Positions 1 through 6,090 of a stretch of DNA of 6,576 nt are shown piece by piece. The DNA is from CAZWZG01 sp964638245 (GTDB lineage Bacteria > Pseudomonadota > Alphaproteobacteria > Rhodobacterales > Rhodobacteraceae), in NCBI GenBank assembly GCA_964638245.1, contig CAZWZG010000163.1, positions 1-6,576 of the forward strand. The letters are read 5' to 3'. The notes beneath the pieces were generated by a model, which saw only the letters and a list, made by a program, of their open reading frames with translations, was not told where the DNA came from and did not search any database. Position numbers and translations under genes: made by a program. Position 1 is the first letter of the stretch. Every line of letters begins with the position of its first letter.

Positions 1-857
1 AGCATATGGAGCACTGGGGCTCGATCGAGAACCTGCGTAAGGGTTTCAATGACTTCGTGTCCAACATCCCGTTTTACGGGCTGGCGGTGCTGTGTACGGA
101 TCATCCCGAAGTTCAGGCGCTGGTTGGGCGCATCACGGACCGGCGAGTGGTGACGTTTGGCTTCAACGCGCAGGCGGATGTGCGCGCGGTGAACCTTGAG
201 TATGTGAACGGGGCTCCAACCTTCGACATCGCCTTGGCGAATGATGAGATGGTGATCGAGGGCTGCACGCTGCCGATGCCCGGAGATCACAATGTTTCCA
301 ATGCCTTGGCTGCCGTTGCAGTGGCGCGGCATTTGGGCATGAAGGGCTCGGAGATCCGCGATGCGCTGGCGGCGTTCAAGGGTGTGAACCGTCGTTTCAC
401 CAAGGTGGGTGAGATCGACGGAATCACGATCATTGACGACTATGGCCACCATCCGGTTGAGATTGCCGCCGTGCTCAAAGCCGCGCGCCAATCGTCTGAG
501 GGGCGCGTCATTGCCGTGCATCAGCCGCACCGGTTTTCGCGTCTTTCCAGCCTCTTCGATGAGTTCTGTGCCTGCTTCCACGACGCGGATGTCGTTGGGA
601 TTGCTGAAGTTTTCGCGGCGGGCGAAGATCCCATCGAAGGCGCGGATCGCGACAGCCTTGTGGCGGGCATGATCCGCCACGGGCATCGCCATGCCCGCGC
701 CATCGAAAGCGAAGAGGACTTGGTGCGCATGGTGGCCGAACAGGCCGTAGCGGGCGACATCGTTGTCTGTCTCGGGGCGGGTACAATCTCGACCTGGGCC
801 AACAACCTTGCGGGGCATCTTGAAGCCAAAAATGCCCGAAAAATCGCGTCTGCTTAA
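1..857 (+). CDS. murC: UDP-N-acetylmuramate--L-alanine ligase MurC, C-terminal part (5' end outside window)
   Basis: MurC is the cytoplasmic ATP-dependent ligase that adds L-alanine to UDP-MurNAc, the first amino acid of the peptidoglycan stem. The reading frame is open from base 3 (His codon before the Met at 6), so the gene continues upstream; the Met at 6 is internal, in the conserved HMEHWGS stretch. About 284 residues are present of a family length near 470: the end of the central ATPase domain and the whole C-terminal domain. Counting from the Met at 6, visible motifs are GDHNVSNALAA (93-103, Mur ligase central motif), RRF (129-131), DDYGHHPVEI (144-153, the MurC-type DDYxHHPxEI signature), QPHRFSR (173-179) and CLGAGTI (255-261). 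The stop TAA is at 855-857. MurC is distinguished from MurD/E/F by the HHP and PHRFSR motifs. Upstream neighbours, probably murG, are not visible. Confidence 0.96.
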   Translation, partial: HMEHWGSIENLRKGFNDFVSNIPFYGLAVLCTDHPEVQALVGRITDRRVVTFGFNAQADVRAVNLEYVNGAPTFDIALANDEMVIEGCTLPMPGDHNVSNALAAVAVARHLGMKGSEIRDALAAFKGVNRRFTKVGEIDGITIIDDYGHHPVEIAAVLKAARQSSEGRVIAVHQPHRFSRLSSLFDEFCACFHDADVVGIAEVFAAGEDPIEGADRDSLVAGMIRHGHRHARAIESEEDLVRMVAEQAVAGDIVVCLGAGTISTWANNLAGHLEAKNARKIASA

Positions 858-901
858 CGTCTGCTTTGCGTATGGCAAGCGTATGGCAACTTGTATGGCA
901 C
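847..901. repeat. Short tandem 11-bp repeat units across the murC stop codon
   Basis: Two pairs of 11-base units follow each other without gaps: CGTCTGCTTAA (847-857) and CGTCTGCTTTG (858-868), then CGTATGGCAAG (869-879) and CGTATGGCAAC (880-890). A further partial copy, TGTATGGCA, sits at 892-900, shifted by one base. The second pair shares 10 of 11 bases, and GTATGGCA occurs three times at 870, 881 and 893. The first unit contains the murC stop codon. The period is close to one helical turn of DNA, so a protein-binding array is possible, but local slippage duplication explains it equally well. The repeat itself is seen directly; any function is inference. Confidence 0.75.
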
Positions 902-925
902 ATTCAGTGACACGACATGCCTGAT

Positions 926-1180
926 ATGAGCCTTTCCCTGATCCTTGCGTTCCTCTGGGTCGTTGCTTCGACCCTCGTGGCGCTTCTGCCGATGCGCCTC
1001 CAATACGTGCCCGGCGTTGGCCTTCTAATCGCTGCTCCGATCCTCATCGGGGTAATCGGGTGGGAGCATGGTTGGCTGGCGGGCGGGCTCGCATTGGCCG
1101 CGTTTATCTCGATGTTCCGCAATCCGCTGCGCTATCTCTGGAAGCGCGCGCGGGGTGAGCATCCGGAGATCCCGAAATGA
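926..1180 (+). CDS. DUF2484-type small membrane protein, first paralogue
   Basis: A roughly 84-residue hydrophobic protein that I recognise as the DUF2484 type found in Rhodobacterales dcw clusters; its function is not known. Hydrophobic segments lie at about residues 4-22, 30-45 and 50-64, followed by a basic tail (RNPLRYLWKRARG). The ATG at 926 gives MSLSLILA, which aligns without gaps to the start of the next gene's MSWSIIAA and gives the same length of 84 residues, so I prefer it to the ATG at 917, which adds three residues. Neither start has a convincing Shine-Dalgarno sequence. The stop TGA overlaps the next start as ATGA (1177-1180), suggesting translational coupling. The position between murC and murB suggests a role at the cell envelope, but this is guilt by association only. 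Confidence 0.82.
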   Translation: MSLSLILAFLWVVASTLVALLPMRLQYVPGVGLLIAAPILIGVIGWEHGWLAGGLALAAFISMFRNPLRYLWKRARGEHPEIPK

Positions 1181-1431
1181 GCTGGTCGATCATTGCCGCC
1201 TGTGTCTGGCTGATCCTCGCCAATGTCATCGCTATGTTCCCGTCCAAGCGGCAGCATTGGCCGGCGGCCTACGCGTTAATCACGGTCGGCATGCCGATCC
1301 TGATCTGGCTCTATTTTGAGAACGGGCTTTGGGTCGCGCTTCTTGGTCTGATTGCCGCGGCCTCTGTTTTACGCTGGCCGGTGCGTTATCTTTTTCGGTG
1401 GGTCGGTCGGATGACCGGGATACGAGAGTAG
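1177..1431 (+). CDS. DUF2484-type small membrane protein, second paralogue
   Basis: An 84-residue membrane protein clearly related to the preceding gene. Shared positions include MSxSxI at the start, Trp11, the Ala19-x-x-Pro22 pair, Gln26, Pro29, and the RxPxRYL motif near residues 66-72; one single-residue gap in the middle aligns the rest. About three hydrophobic stretches are present, with a basic C-terminus. A GGAG ribosome site at 1165-1168 lies 8 bases before the ATG, and the start overlaps the upstream stop by ATGA. The pair looks like an old tandem duplication, because identity is limited to scattered conserved positions. Function is unknown. The next gene starts only 3 bases after its TAG stop, so the three small genes are probably co-translated with murB. 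Confidence 0.82.
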   Translation: MSWSIIAACVWLILANVIAMFPSKRQHWPAAYALITVGMPILIWLYFENGLWVALLGLIAAASVLRWPVRYLFRWVGRMTGIRE

Positions 1432-1434
1432 GGC

Positions 1435-1734
1435 ATGGCACGGATACTTCTTCTTGGACTGATCGCGGTGGCGGCTGTTGGCGCGCTGGAGCTTGGCCGT
1501 TGGCTGGTGCGTCGGGGCTATGGCGTTATAGCGGTGCTTGGACTTCTTCCCGTAGGGCTTTGGATTGCAGAGCTTGTCACTCCCGGAAACCAGTTTGGTC
1601 TGGGTGCGATTGTTGAGACGCCGGTGGATTGGGCGCTTGAAGGCGCTCTGGTCGGGTTTTTCGTGCTGCCTGTGATGATCGGGTATGCGGCGGGTCTGGT
1701 ATGGGGCTTTGTTGGTCGTAAAGCCGATGAGTGA
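1435..1734 (+). CDS. Small three-helix membrane protein of unknown function
   Basis: A 99-residue hydrophobic protein that I do not recognise as a named family. Predicted membrane segments by eye are at about residues 4-20, 29-48 and 68-92. RRG at 26-28 lies between the first two, and a short polar loop with Asn, Glu and Asp separates helices two and three; the tail is GRKADE. There is no signal-peptide cleavage site that I can defend. A GAGAG stretch at 1424-1428 lies 6 bases before the ATG and can serve as ribosome site. The stop TGA (1732-1734) lies inside the start of murB, giving the 8-base overlap ATGAGTGA at 1727-1734. This layout suggests translational coupling to murB. A role linked to cell wall synthesis is inferred only from position. 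Confidence 0.75.
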   Translation: MARILLLGLIAVAAVGALELGRWLVRRGYGVIAVLGLLPVGLWIAELVTPGNQFGLGAIVETPVDWALEGALVGFFVLPVMIGYAAGLVWGFVGRKADE

Positions 1735-2647
1735 TCTGCCTGAACCGCGCGGACGACTGACCGCAGGGCGATCGCTTGCGGACCTGACATGGCTGCGCGT
1801 TGGTGGGCCTGCGGAGTGGTTTTTTCAGCCTGAAGATGCCGAGGATTTGGCGGACTTTCTTGGCTCTCTCGATCCAAGTGTACCCGTGTTCCCGATGGGG
1901 GTCGGATCGAACCTGATCGTGCGGGATGGCGGGCTGGACGGGATCGTGATCCGACTGGGCCGCGCCTTTGCCGGGATCGAGGTCGAGGGCAACCGCGTCA
2001 CGGCGGGCGCGGCGGCGCTGGATGCGCATGTTGCGCGCCAGGCGGCTGAGGCGGGGTGTGATCTGACGTTTTTGCGCACGATCCCGGGGTCGATCGGGGG
2101 AGCGGTGCGGATGAATGCCGGGTGTTATGGCGATTATGTTGCCGACCGGCTGATCTCTGCCGATGTGATCCATCGCGACGGGCGGCGTGAAACGCTTGCG
2201 GCGGCGGACCTGGGGTTGGCTTATCGGCAATCGGACTTGCCCCAGGATGCGGTGATTGTCGCGGCGACGTTTGAGGCTCCAACGGGTGATCCCGACGCGT
2301 TGGCCGCGCGCATGGACGAGCAACTGGCCAAGCGGGATGCGACGCAGCCCACAAAAGAACGCTCTGCGGGGTCCACTTTCCGTAATCCGGCAGGGTTTTC
2401 GTCGACCGGGCGCGCCGATGACGTGCATGATCTGAAGGCCTGGAAGGTGATTGACGATGCGGGCATGCGCGGCGCGCGGCGCGGTGGGGCGCAGATGTCA
2501 GAAAAGCATTCGAACTTCCTTTTGAACACCGGGGGCGCCACCGCGGCTGATCTGGAGGGTTTGGGCGAGGATGTGCGCAAAAAGGTGTTTCAAACGAGTG
2601 GAATAGAGTTACAATGGGAAGTGCTTCGCATCGGAAAAAGTAAATGA
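1727..2647 (+). CDS. murB: UDP-N-acetylenolpyruvoylglucosamine reductase MurB
   Basis: MurB is the cytoplasmic FAD enzyme that uses NADPH to reduce UDP-GlcNAc-enolpyruvate to UDP-MurNAc, the substrate of MurC. The protein is 306 residues, in the usual range for type II MurB. The ATG at 1727 (MSDLPEP) is chosen over an in-frame ATG at 1685 because the latter would lie deep inside the upstream gene and adds an unconserved stretch. FAD-domain motifs are VGSNLIVRDGGL (59-70) and RTIPGSIGGAVRMNAG (117-132). YRQS lies at 166-169, and AGSTFRNP (214-221) carries the proton-donor Ser216. The C-terminal QWEV (296-299) contains the likely catalytic Glu298. All expected active-site elements are present. 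The gene overlaps the upstream membrane gene by 8 bases and is separated from ddl by 72 bases. Confidence 0.96.
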   Translation: MSDLPEPRGRLTAGRSLADLTWLRVGGPAEWFFQPEDAEDLADFLGSLDPSVPVFPMGVGSNLIVRDGGLDGIVIRLGRAFAGIEVEGNRVTAGAAALDAHVARQAAEAGCDLTFLRTIPGSIGGAVRMNAGCYGDYVADRLISADVIHRDGRRETLAAADLGLAYRQSDLPQDAVIVAATFEAPTGDPDALAARMDEQLAKRDATQPTKERSAGSTFRNPAGFSSTGRADDVHDLKAWKVIDDAGMRGARRGGAQMSEKHSNFLLNTGGATAADLEGLGEDVRKKVFQTSGIELQWEVLRIGKSK

Positions 2648-2719
2648 ACCGGGGCGAGGCCTGAGGCAATTGGCCAAGACCCGGAAAATCGGGCAGGCGC
2701 ACAGGTAAAAGAGACGGGC

Positions 2720-3634
2720 ATGTCGAGCAGGACAGCCCAAAAAGTTGCGGTACTTTTAGGTGGCCCCTCGGCCGAGCGTGAGGTGTCGCTGTCGTCAGGG
2801 CGCGAATGCGCCGCAGCTTTGCGGGACGGCGGATTTGAAGTGATAGAGATCGACGCGGGGCAAAGCCTTGCGGCGGATCTTATTGCTGCCCGCCCGGATG
2901 TTGTCTTCAACGCGCTCCATGGGCGTTGGGGCGAGGATGGCGCGGTTCAGGGCCTGCTGGAATGGCTGCGCATTCCCTACACACATTCCGGAATTTTGGC
3001 GTCGGCTTTGGCGATGGACAAGACGTTGTCCAAGGCGGCCTATGCGCGGGCCGGGCTTCCGGTGGTCGACAGCGTGATCGTGGCGCGCGGCGCGGTGGAG
3101 GCCGATCACGTCATGGCCCCGCCCTATGTGGTTAAGCCGAACAACGAAGGCTCTTCCGTAGGTGTTTACATCGTTCAAGAAGGCGCGAACGGGCCGCCCA
3201 AGCTGGGTGATGAGATGCCCAAGGATGTGATGGTCGAGGCTTATGTGGCCGGGCGGGAATTGACCACGACCGTCATGGGCGACCGCGCGCTTGGGGTGAC
3301 GGACATCGTGACCGATGGCTGGTATGACTATGACGCCAAGTATGTGAGCGGTGGTTCACACCACGTGATCCCGGCGGATGTGCCGTCTGAAATTGCTGCA
3401 GCCTGTCTGGAGTATGCCTTGCGCGCGCATCAGGTGCTTGGCTGCCGGGGTGTGACGCGCACAGACTTCCGCTGGGATGAGGCCAAGGGGCTGGATGGGC
3501 TGATCCTTCTGGAAACGAACACGCAGCCAGGCATGACCCCGACGTCGCTGGTGCCGGAACAGGCGGCTGCCGTGGGTGTGGATTTTGTCGAGTTGTGTCG
3601 TTGGATCGTGGAGGATGCCTCGTGCGATCGATAA
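2720..3634 (+). CDS. ddl: D-alanine--D-alanine ligase Ddl (DdlB type)
   Basis: Ddl is an ATP-grasp ligase that joins two D-alanines in the cytoplasm; MurF then adds the dipeptide to the stem peptide. The 304-residue length matches E. coli DdlB (about 306). Visible motifs are GGPSAEREVSLSSG (14-27) with the D-Ala-binding Glu19, ALHGRWGEDG (65-74), VVKPNNEGSSVGV (137-149, ATP-grasp loop), YDYDAKY (202-208), and LLETNTQPGMTPTSLVPEQA (263-282). Metal ligands by comparison with DdlB are Asp249, Glu265 and Asn267. NTQPGMT replaces the NTSPGMT of E. coli, which I believe is common in alphaproteobacteria. The purine-rich AAAAGAGA before the ATG at 2720 is a plausible ribosome site. Its last 13 bases overlap ftsQ. 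Confidence 0.97.
   Translation: MSSRTAQKVAVLLGGPSAEREVSLSSGRECAAALRDGGFEVIEIDAGQSLAADLIAARPDVVFNALHGRWGEDGAVQGLLEWLRIPYTHSGILASALAMDKTLSKAAYARAGLPVVDSVIVARGAVEADHVMAPPYVVKPNNEGSSVGVYIVQEGANGPPKLGDEMPKDVMVEAYVAGRELTTTVMGDRALGVTDIVTDGWYDYDAKYVSGGSHHVIPADVPSEIAAACLEYALRAHQVLGCRGVTRTDFRWDEAKGLDGLILLETNTQPGMTPTSLVPEQAAAVGVDFVELCRWIVEDASCDR
3610..3614 (+). promoter_or_regulatory. Strong Shine-Dalgarno sequence that fixes the ftsQ start
   Basis: GGAGG lies inside the last codons of ddl, with 7 bases between it and the GTG at 3622. This spacing is ideal, so it favours GTG 3622 over the in-frame GTG at 3595 or the later ATG codons (3706, 3709) as the ftsQ start. Confidence 0.75.
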
Positions 3635-4512
3635 AGCACATCCGTTTACCGCGCGCCGGCGGGCGCGACCCAGCGCCCAGCCGTTGGGCCTACCGTCTGA
3701 ACCGGATGATGCTCACGCCAGCGTATCGGCGCTTCATGCGCTATGGGCTGCCTGCGTTGGTCGTTGCAGCAGGTGCGGCCTGGACCTTTGGGGACGAGAC
3801 GCGGCGCGAGGCGATGCATGCATGGGCGCGCGATGTGCGCGTGACCGTAGAAGAGCGGCCCGAGTTTGCCGTCAAGATGATGGCGGTCGAAGGTGCGGCA
3901 CCCGAGATTGCTGAAGCCGTGCGCGAAGCGGTGCCCATGGATTTTCCCGTCAGTTCCTTTGCGGTCGATCTTGATTTCATCAAGCGTCGGGTGACAGCGC
4001 TGCCAGCCGTACGTGAGGCGCATGTGCGGCTGCGGGCCGGGGGCGTGCTTGAAGTTGCGATATCCGAGCGCGAGCCGGTGCTGCTTTGGCGCGATGCGGG
4101 CACACTTTGGTTGATCGATGCGGAAGGCGTGGCGATTGCGACGGCTCCGGCGCGGCGCGCGCGCATGGATTTGCCGCTCGTCGCGGGCGAGGGCGCGGAT
4201 CAGGCGGCTGCCGAGGCATTGGCGCTTTTCGCCGCCGCTGGGCCGATCTCGGACCGTATCCGTGGGCTGGTGCGTGTGGGCGAGCGGCGTTGGGATGTGG
4301 TTTTGACCGAGGATCAGAAGATCATGCTGCCCGCGACGGGCGCGACCCAGGCACTGGTGCGCACGATCGCGCTGGACCGGGCGCAGGACATTCTGGAGCG
4401 AGACGTGACAATTGTGGACATGCGCAACCCGCAGCGCCCGACGCTGCGATTGGGCGAGACGGCGATGACGCTTCGGCGCGCATCACTTTTTGGCATTCAA
4501 GGAGAGCAATAG
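3622..4512 (+). CDS. ftsQ: Cell division protein FtsQ
   Basis: FtsQ is a bitopic inner-membrane protein that links the early cytoplasmic division ring to the late septal synthesis complex, through FtsB and FtsL. From the GTG at 3622 it has 296 residues. The basic cytoplasmic tail (1-40) includes RDPAPSRWAYRLNR. A short Ala-rich membrane helix lies at about 41-57, and the rest is periplasmic. A POTRA-like domain spans about 81-150 (VKMMAVEGA, then LPAVREAHVRLRAGGVLEVAISEREPVLLW), and the FtsQ-specific beta domain follows to about 275. The start overlaps the end of ddl by 13 bases in a different frame and has a GGAGG site, so the two are probably translationally coupled. The stop TAG is 4 bases before the ftsA start. 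FtsQ sequences are poorly conserved; domain pattern and neighbours make the call secure. Confidence 0.93.
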   Translation: MRSIKHIRLPRAGGRDPAPSRWAYRLNRMMLTPAYRRFMRYGLPALVVAAGAAWTFGDETRREAMHAWARDVRVTVEERPEFAVKMMAVEGAAPEIAEAVREAVPMDFPVSSFAVDLDFIKRRVTALPAVREAHVRLRAGGVLEVAISEREPVLLWRDAGTLWLIDAEGVAIATAPARRARMDLPLVAGEGADQAAAEALALFAAAGPISDRIRGLVRVGERRWDVVLTEDQKIMLPATGATQALVRTIALDRAQDILERDVTIVDMRNPQRPTLRLGETAMTLRRASLFGIQGEQ

Positions 4513-4516
4513 GACG

Positions 4517-5848
4517 ATGAGCGATCTTTACCGTTCCCAGCGCGCCATGCGCGCGATGCGACAGGCAGCTTTGCACCGGGGCGTGGTGGCCATCCTTGAT
4601 ATAGGCACGTCGAAAATTGCGTGTCTGATCCTGCGCTTTGATGCGGACCGAAAGCCCAACGGCGAAGGGGTTGGCGCGCTGGCGGGGCAGGCTACGTTCC
4701 GGGTGATCGGCGCCGCGACAACGCGGAGCCGGGGCGTGGAGTTGGGCGAAAGCAACGCGCTCCCTGAAACCGAGCGCGCCATTCGCACGGCTGTGCAGGC
4801 GGCGCAAAAGATGGCCAACGTGCGCGTGGATCATGTGATTGCAAGTATCTCGGGCGGGGCGCCGCGGTCCTACGGCCTTGAGGGTGATGTGGATATCGCA
4901 GGGGAACAGGTCAACGAGATTGACGTGGCTCGGGTGCTGGCGGCTTGTGATATGCCCGATATCGGCGAGGGGCGCGAAGTGTTGCATGCGCAGCCGGTGA
5001 ATTTCGCGCTGGACCATCGCTCTGGCCTGATCGACCCGCGGGGGCAGATCGGCAACAAGCTGAGCTGTGACATGCATCTTCTGACGGTCGATGCGACCGT
5101 CCTGAAAAACCTTGTGTACTGCATCAAGCGCTGTGATCTGGAACTGGCTGGGATTGCATCGTCGGCCTATGCCTCGGGCATTTCCAGCCTTGTGGAGGAT
5201 GAGCAGGAATTGGGCGCGGCCTGTATCGATCTGGGTGGTGGGACGACCGGCGTTTCGATTTTCATCAAGAAACACATGATTTTCGCGGACAACGTTCGTC
5301 TAGGCGGGGATCACATTACACGGGATGTCTCCAAAGCGCTCCAGGTCAGTCAGACGGTCGCCGAGCGGATCAAGACGTTCAATGGCGGGGTGATTGCCAC
5401 GGGCATGGATGATCGCGACATGATCGAGATCGGCGGCGAAACCGGCGATTGGGACCACGACCGGCGCACAATCAGCCGGGCCGAGTTGATTGGCATCATG
5501 CGTCCGCGCGTCGAGGAAATCCTTGAGGAGGCCCGCCGCCTTCTGGACCTTGCAGGCTTCGAACATCTCCCAAGCCAGCAGATCGTGCTGACTGGTGGGG
5601 GCAGCCAGATCCCGGGACTGGACAGCCTTGCCCCGCGCATCCTTGGTCAGCAGGTGCGGATCGGGCGGCCAATGCGGGTCTACGGCCTACCACAGGCGGC
5701 AACTGGCGCGTCCTTTGCAAGCGCGGTCGGGCTTTGCCTGTTTGCAGCGCATCCCCAGGACGAGTGGTGGGACTTTGAAGCACCGTCCGAGATTCACCCA
5801 ACGCGCCCGATCAAGCGGGCGGTGAAATGGTTCAAGGACAATTGGTAG
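4517..5848 (+). CDS. ftsA: Cell division protein FtsA
   Basis: FtsA is the actin-like ATPase that tethers FtsZ filaments to the inner face of the cytoplasmic membrane and recruits later division proteins. The protein is 443 residues, slightly longer than E. coli FtsA (420), with about 22 basic residues before the fold. Motifs are VVAILDIGTSKIACLI (23-38, phosphate 1), a 1C subdomain at roughly 104-185, AACIDLGGGTTGVSIF (234-249, phosphate 2) and QQIVLTGGGSQIPGL (354-368, adenosine motif). The tail PIKRAVKWFKDNW (431-443) is an amphipathic membrane-targeting helix with Trp and Phe anchors. The ATG at 4517 is 4 bases after the ftsQ stop; AAGGAG at 4499-4504 and AGGA at 4511-4514 lie upstream at less than ideal distances. 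An upstream TTG at 4490 is in frame but unlikely to be used. Confidence 0.97.
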   Translation: MSDLYRSQRAMRAMRQAALHRGVVAILDIGTSKIACLILRFDADRKPNGEGVGALAGQATFRVIGAATTRSRGVELGESNALPETERAIRTAVQAAQKMANVRVDHVIASISGGAPRSYGLEGDVDIAGEQVNEIDVARVLAACDMPDIGEGREVLHAQPVNFALDHRSGLIDPRGQIGNKLSCDMHLLTVDATVLKNLVYCIKRCDLELAGIASSAYASGISSLVEDEQELGAACIDLGGGTTGVSIFIKKHMIFADNVRLGGDHITRDVSKALQVSQTVAERIKTFNGGVIATGMDDRDMIEIGGETGDWDHDRRTISRAELIGIMRPRVEEILEEARRLLDLAGFEHLPSQQIVLTGGGSQIPGLDSLAPRILGQQVRIGRPMRVYGLPQAATGASFASAVGLCLFAAHPQDEWWDFEAPSEIHPTRPIKRAVKWFKDNW

Positions 5849-5885
5849 GCGAGTGCGATTGCGTAATCGGGCGAATCTGTTAGCC

Positions 5886-5894
5886 TGTGGATAA
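5886..5894 (-). promoter_or_regulatory. Perfect DnaA box
   Basis: TGTGGATAA on the + strand reads TTATCCACA on the - strand, a full match to the consensus nine-base DnaA box. It lies 37 bases after the ftsA stop codon and 317 bases before the ftsZ start. In Caulobacter crescentus DnaA is reported to stimulate ftsZ transcription, which makes the placement meaningful. Only this one copy was seen in the region. Binding here is inferred, not shown. Confidence 0.6.
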
Positions 5895-5896
5895 GT

Positions 5897-5913
5897 TTCA
5901 GGGAAAACCTGAA
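5897..5913 (+). repeat. Hairpin next to the DnaA box
   Basis: TTCAGG (5897-5902) and CCTGAA (5908-5913) form a 6-bp stem with a 5-base loop GAAAA. Four more pairs, TGTG (5886-5889) with CACA (5914-5917), can extend it across an internal bulge, and these overlap the DnaA box. There is no T-run after the stem, so it is not a standard terminator. Confidence 0.55.
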
Positions 5914-5953
5914 CACACGGGCAGAGCAGTCTCCCGATTAACAGATTCAATTT

Positions 5954-5977
5954 CAGGTTGTGAGTGGACACAACCTG
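5954..5977. repeat. Perfect 9-bp inverted repeat with 6-base loop
   Basis: CAGGTTGTG (5954-5962) and CACAACCTG (5969-5977) pair perfectly around the loop AGTGGA. It follows the R2 arm of the upstream inverted repeat by 5 bases. No T-run follows, so intrinsic termination is unlikely. It could be an operator for a dimeric regulator or a stable hairpin in the ftsZ leader transcript. TTTCAGG at 5951-5957 repeats the same seven bases found at 5896-5902. Confidence 0.65.
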
Positions 5978-6011
5978 TCAGCGCGCACCTGCCTTAGGTA
6001 TGGTGTCTATG

Positions 6012-6040
6012 TTGTTGCAATCTACTGCATATTGGTTAAT
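6012..6040 (+). promoter_or_regulatory. Possible ftsZ promoter (weak)
   Basis: TTGTTG (6012-6017) and GTTAAT (6035-6040) are separated by 17 bases and resemble -35 and -10 boxes with 3 and 4 matches to the housekeeping consensus. The segment is the most AT-rich in the gap and lies about 170 bases before ftsZ. Alphaproteobacterial promoters are hard to call by eye, so this is only a candidate; TTGATG at 6057 with TATTTT at 6078 (15-base spacing) is another. Confidence 0.25.
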
Positions 6041-6068
6041 GCGCGATATCCATGGGTTGATGGTCAAA

Positions 6069-6090
6069 AAACCGCCATATTTTGCGGTTT
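6069..6090 (-). repeat. Inverted repeat with T-run on the minus strand
   Basis: AAACCGC (6069-6075) and GCGGTTT (6084-6090) form a 7-bp stem around the 8-base loop CATATTTT. Read on the - strand the stem is followed by a short T-run (complement of the A-run at 6066-6071), giving a weak terminator-like shape for antisense transcription. On the + strand it would be a hairpin in the ftsZ leader. The function is uncertain. Confidence 0.4.

Larger units (their letters stand above)
5864..5948. repeat. Two overlapping inverted repeats that exclude each other
   Basis: TAATCGGG (5864-5871) is complementary to CCCGATTA (5933-5940), 8 bp. GAATCTGTTA (5873-5882) is complementary to TAACAGATTC (5939-5948), 10 bp. 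The arms come in the order L1, L2, R1, R2, with R1 and R2 sharing bases 5939-5940, so in a single strand only one full stem can form without a pseudoknot. L1 can also fold locally, since CGATT (5856-5860) pairs with AATCG (5865-5869). A GANTC site lies in each arm of the 10-bp repeat. The complementarity is read directly from the sequence; a switch role is inference. Confidence 0.7.

Noticed and set aside
1577..2428. Long minus-strand open frame opposite murB
   Set aside because: It is an antisense shadow of the murB coding sequence; composition is Arg/Pro-rich with no domain, and murB on the other strand has every expected motif.
2648..2719. Terminator or promoter between murB and ddl
   Set aside because: CCGGG (2649-2653) and CCCGG (2680-2684) can form a 5-bp stem, but there is no T-run and no clear -35/-10 pair; the pairing is too short to claim in GC-rich DNA.
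4322..5275. Long minus-strand open frame opposite ftsQ and ftsA
   Set aside because: It is a shadow of ftsA codon bias in a GC-rich genome; no recognisable protein features, and it spans two well-supported genes.
5938..6039. CtrA binding sites (TTAA-N7-TTAA) upstream of ftsZ
   Set aside because: TTAA occurs at 5938-5941 and 6036-6039, but the second half-site at the right distance is missing in each case (AATT and TATC instead).
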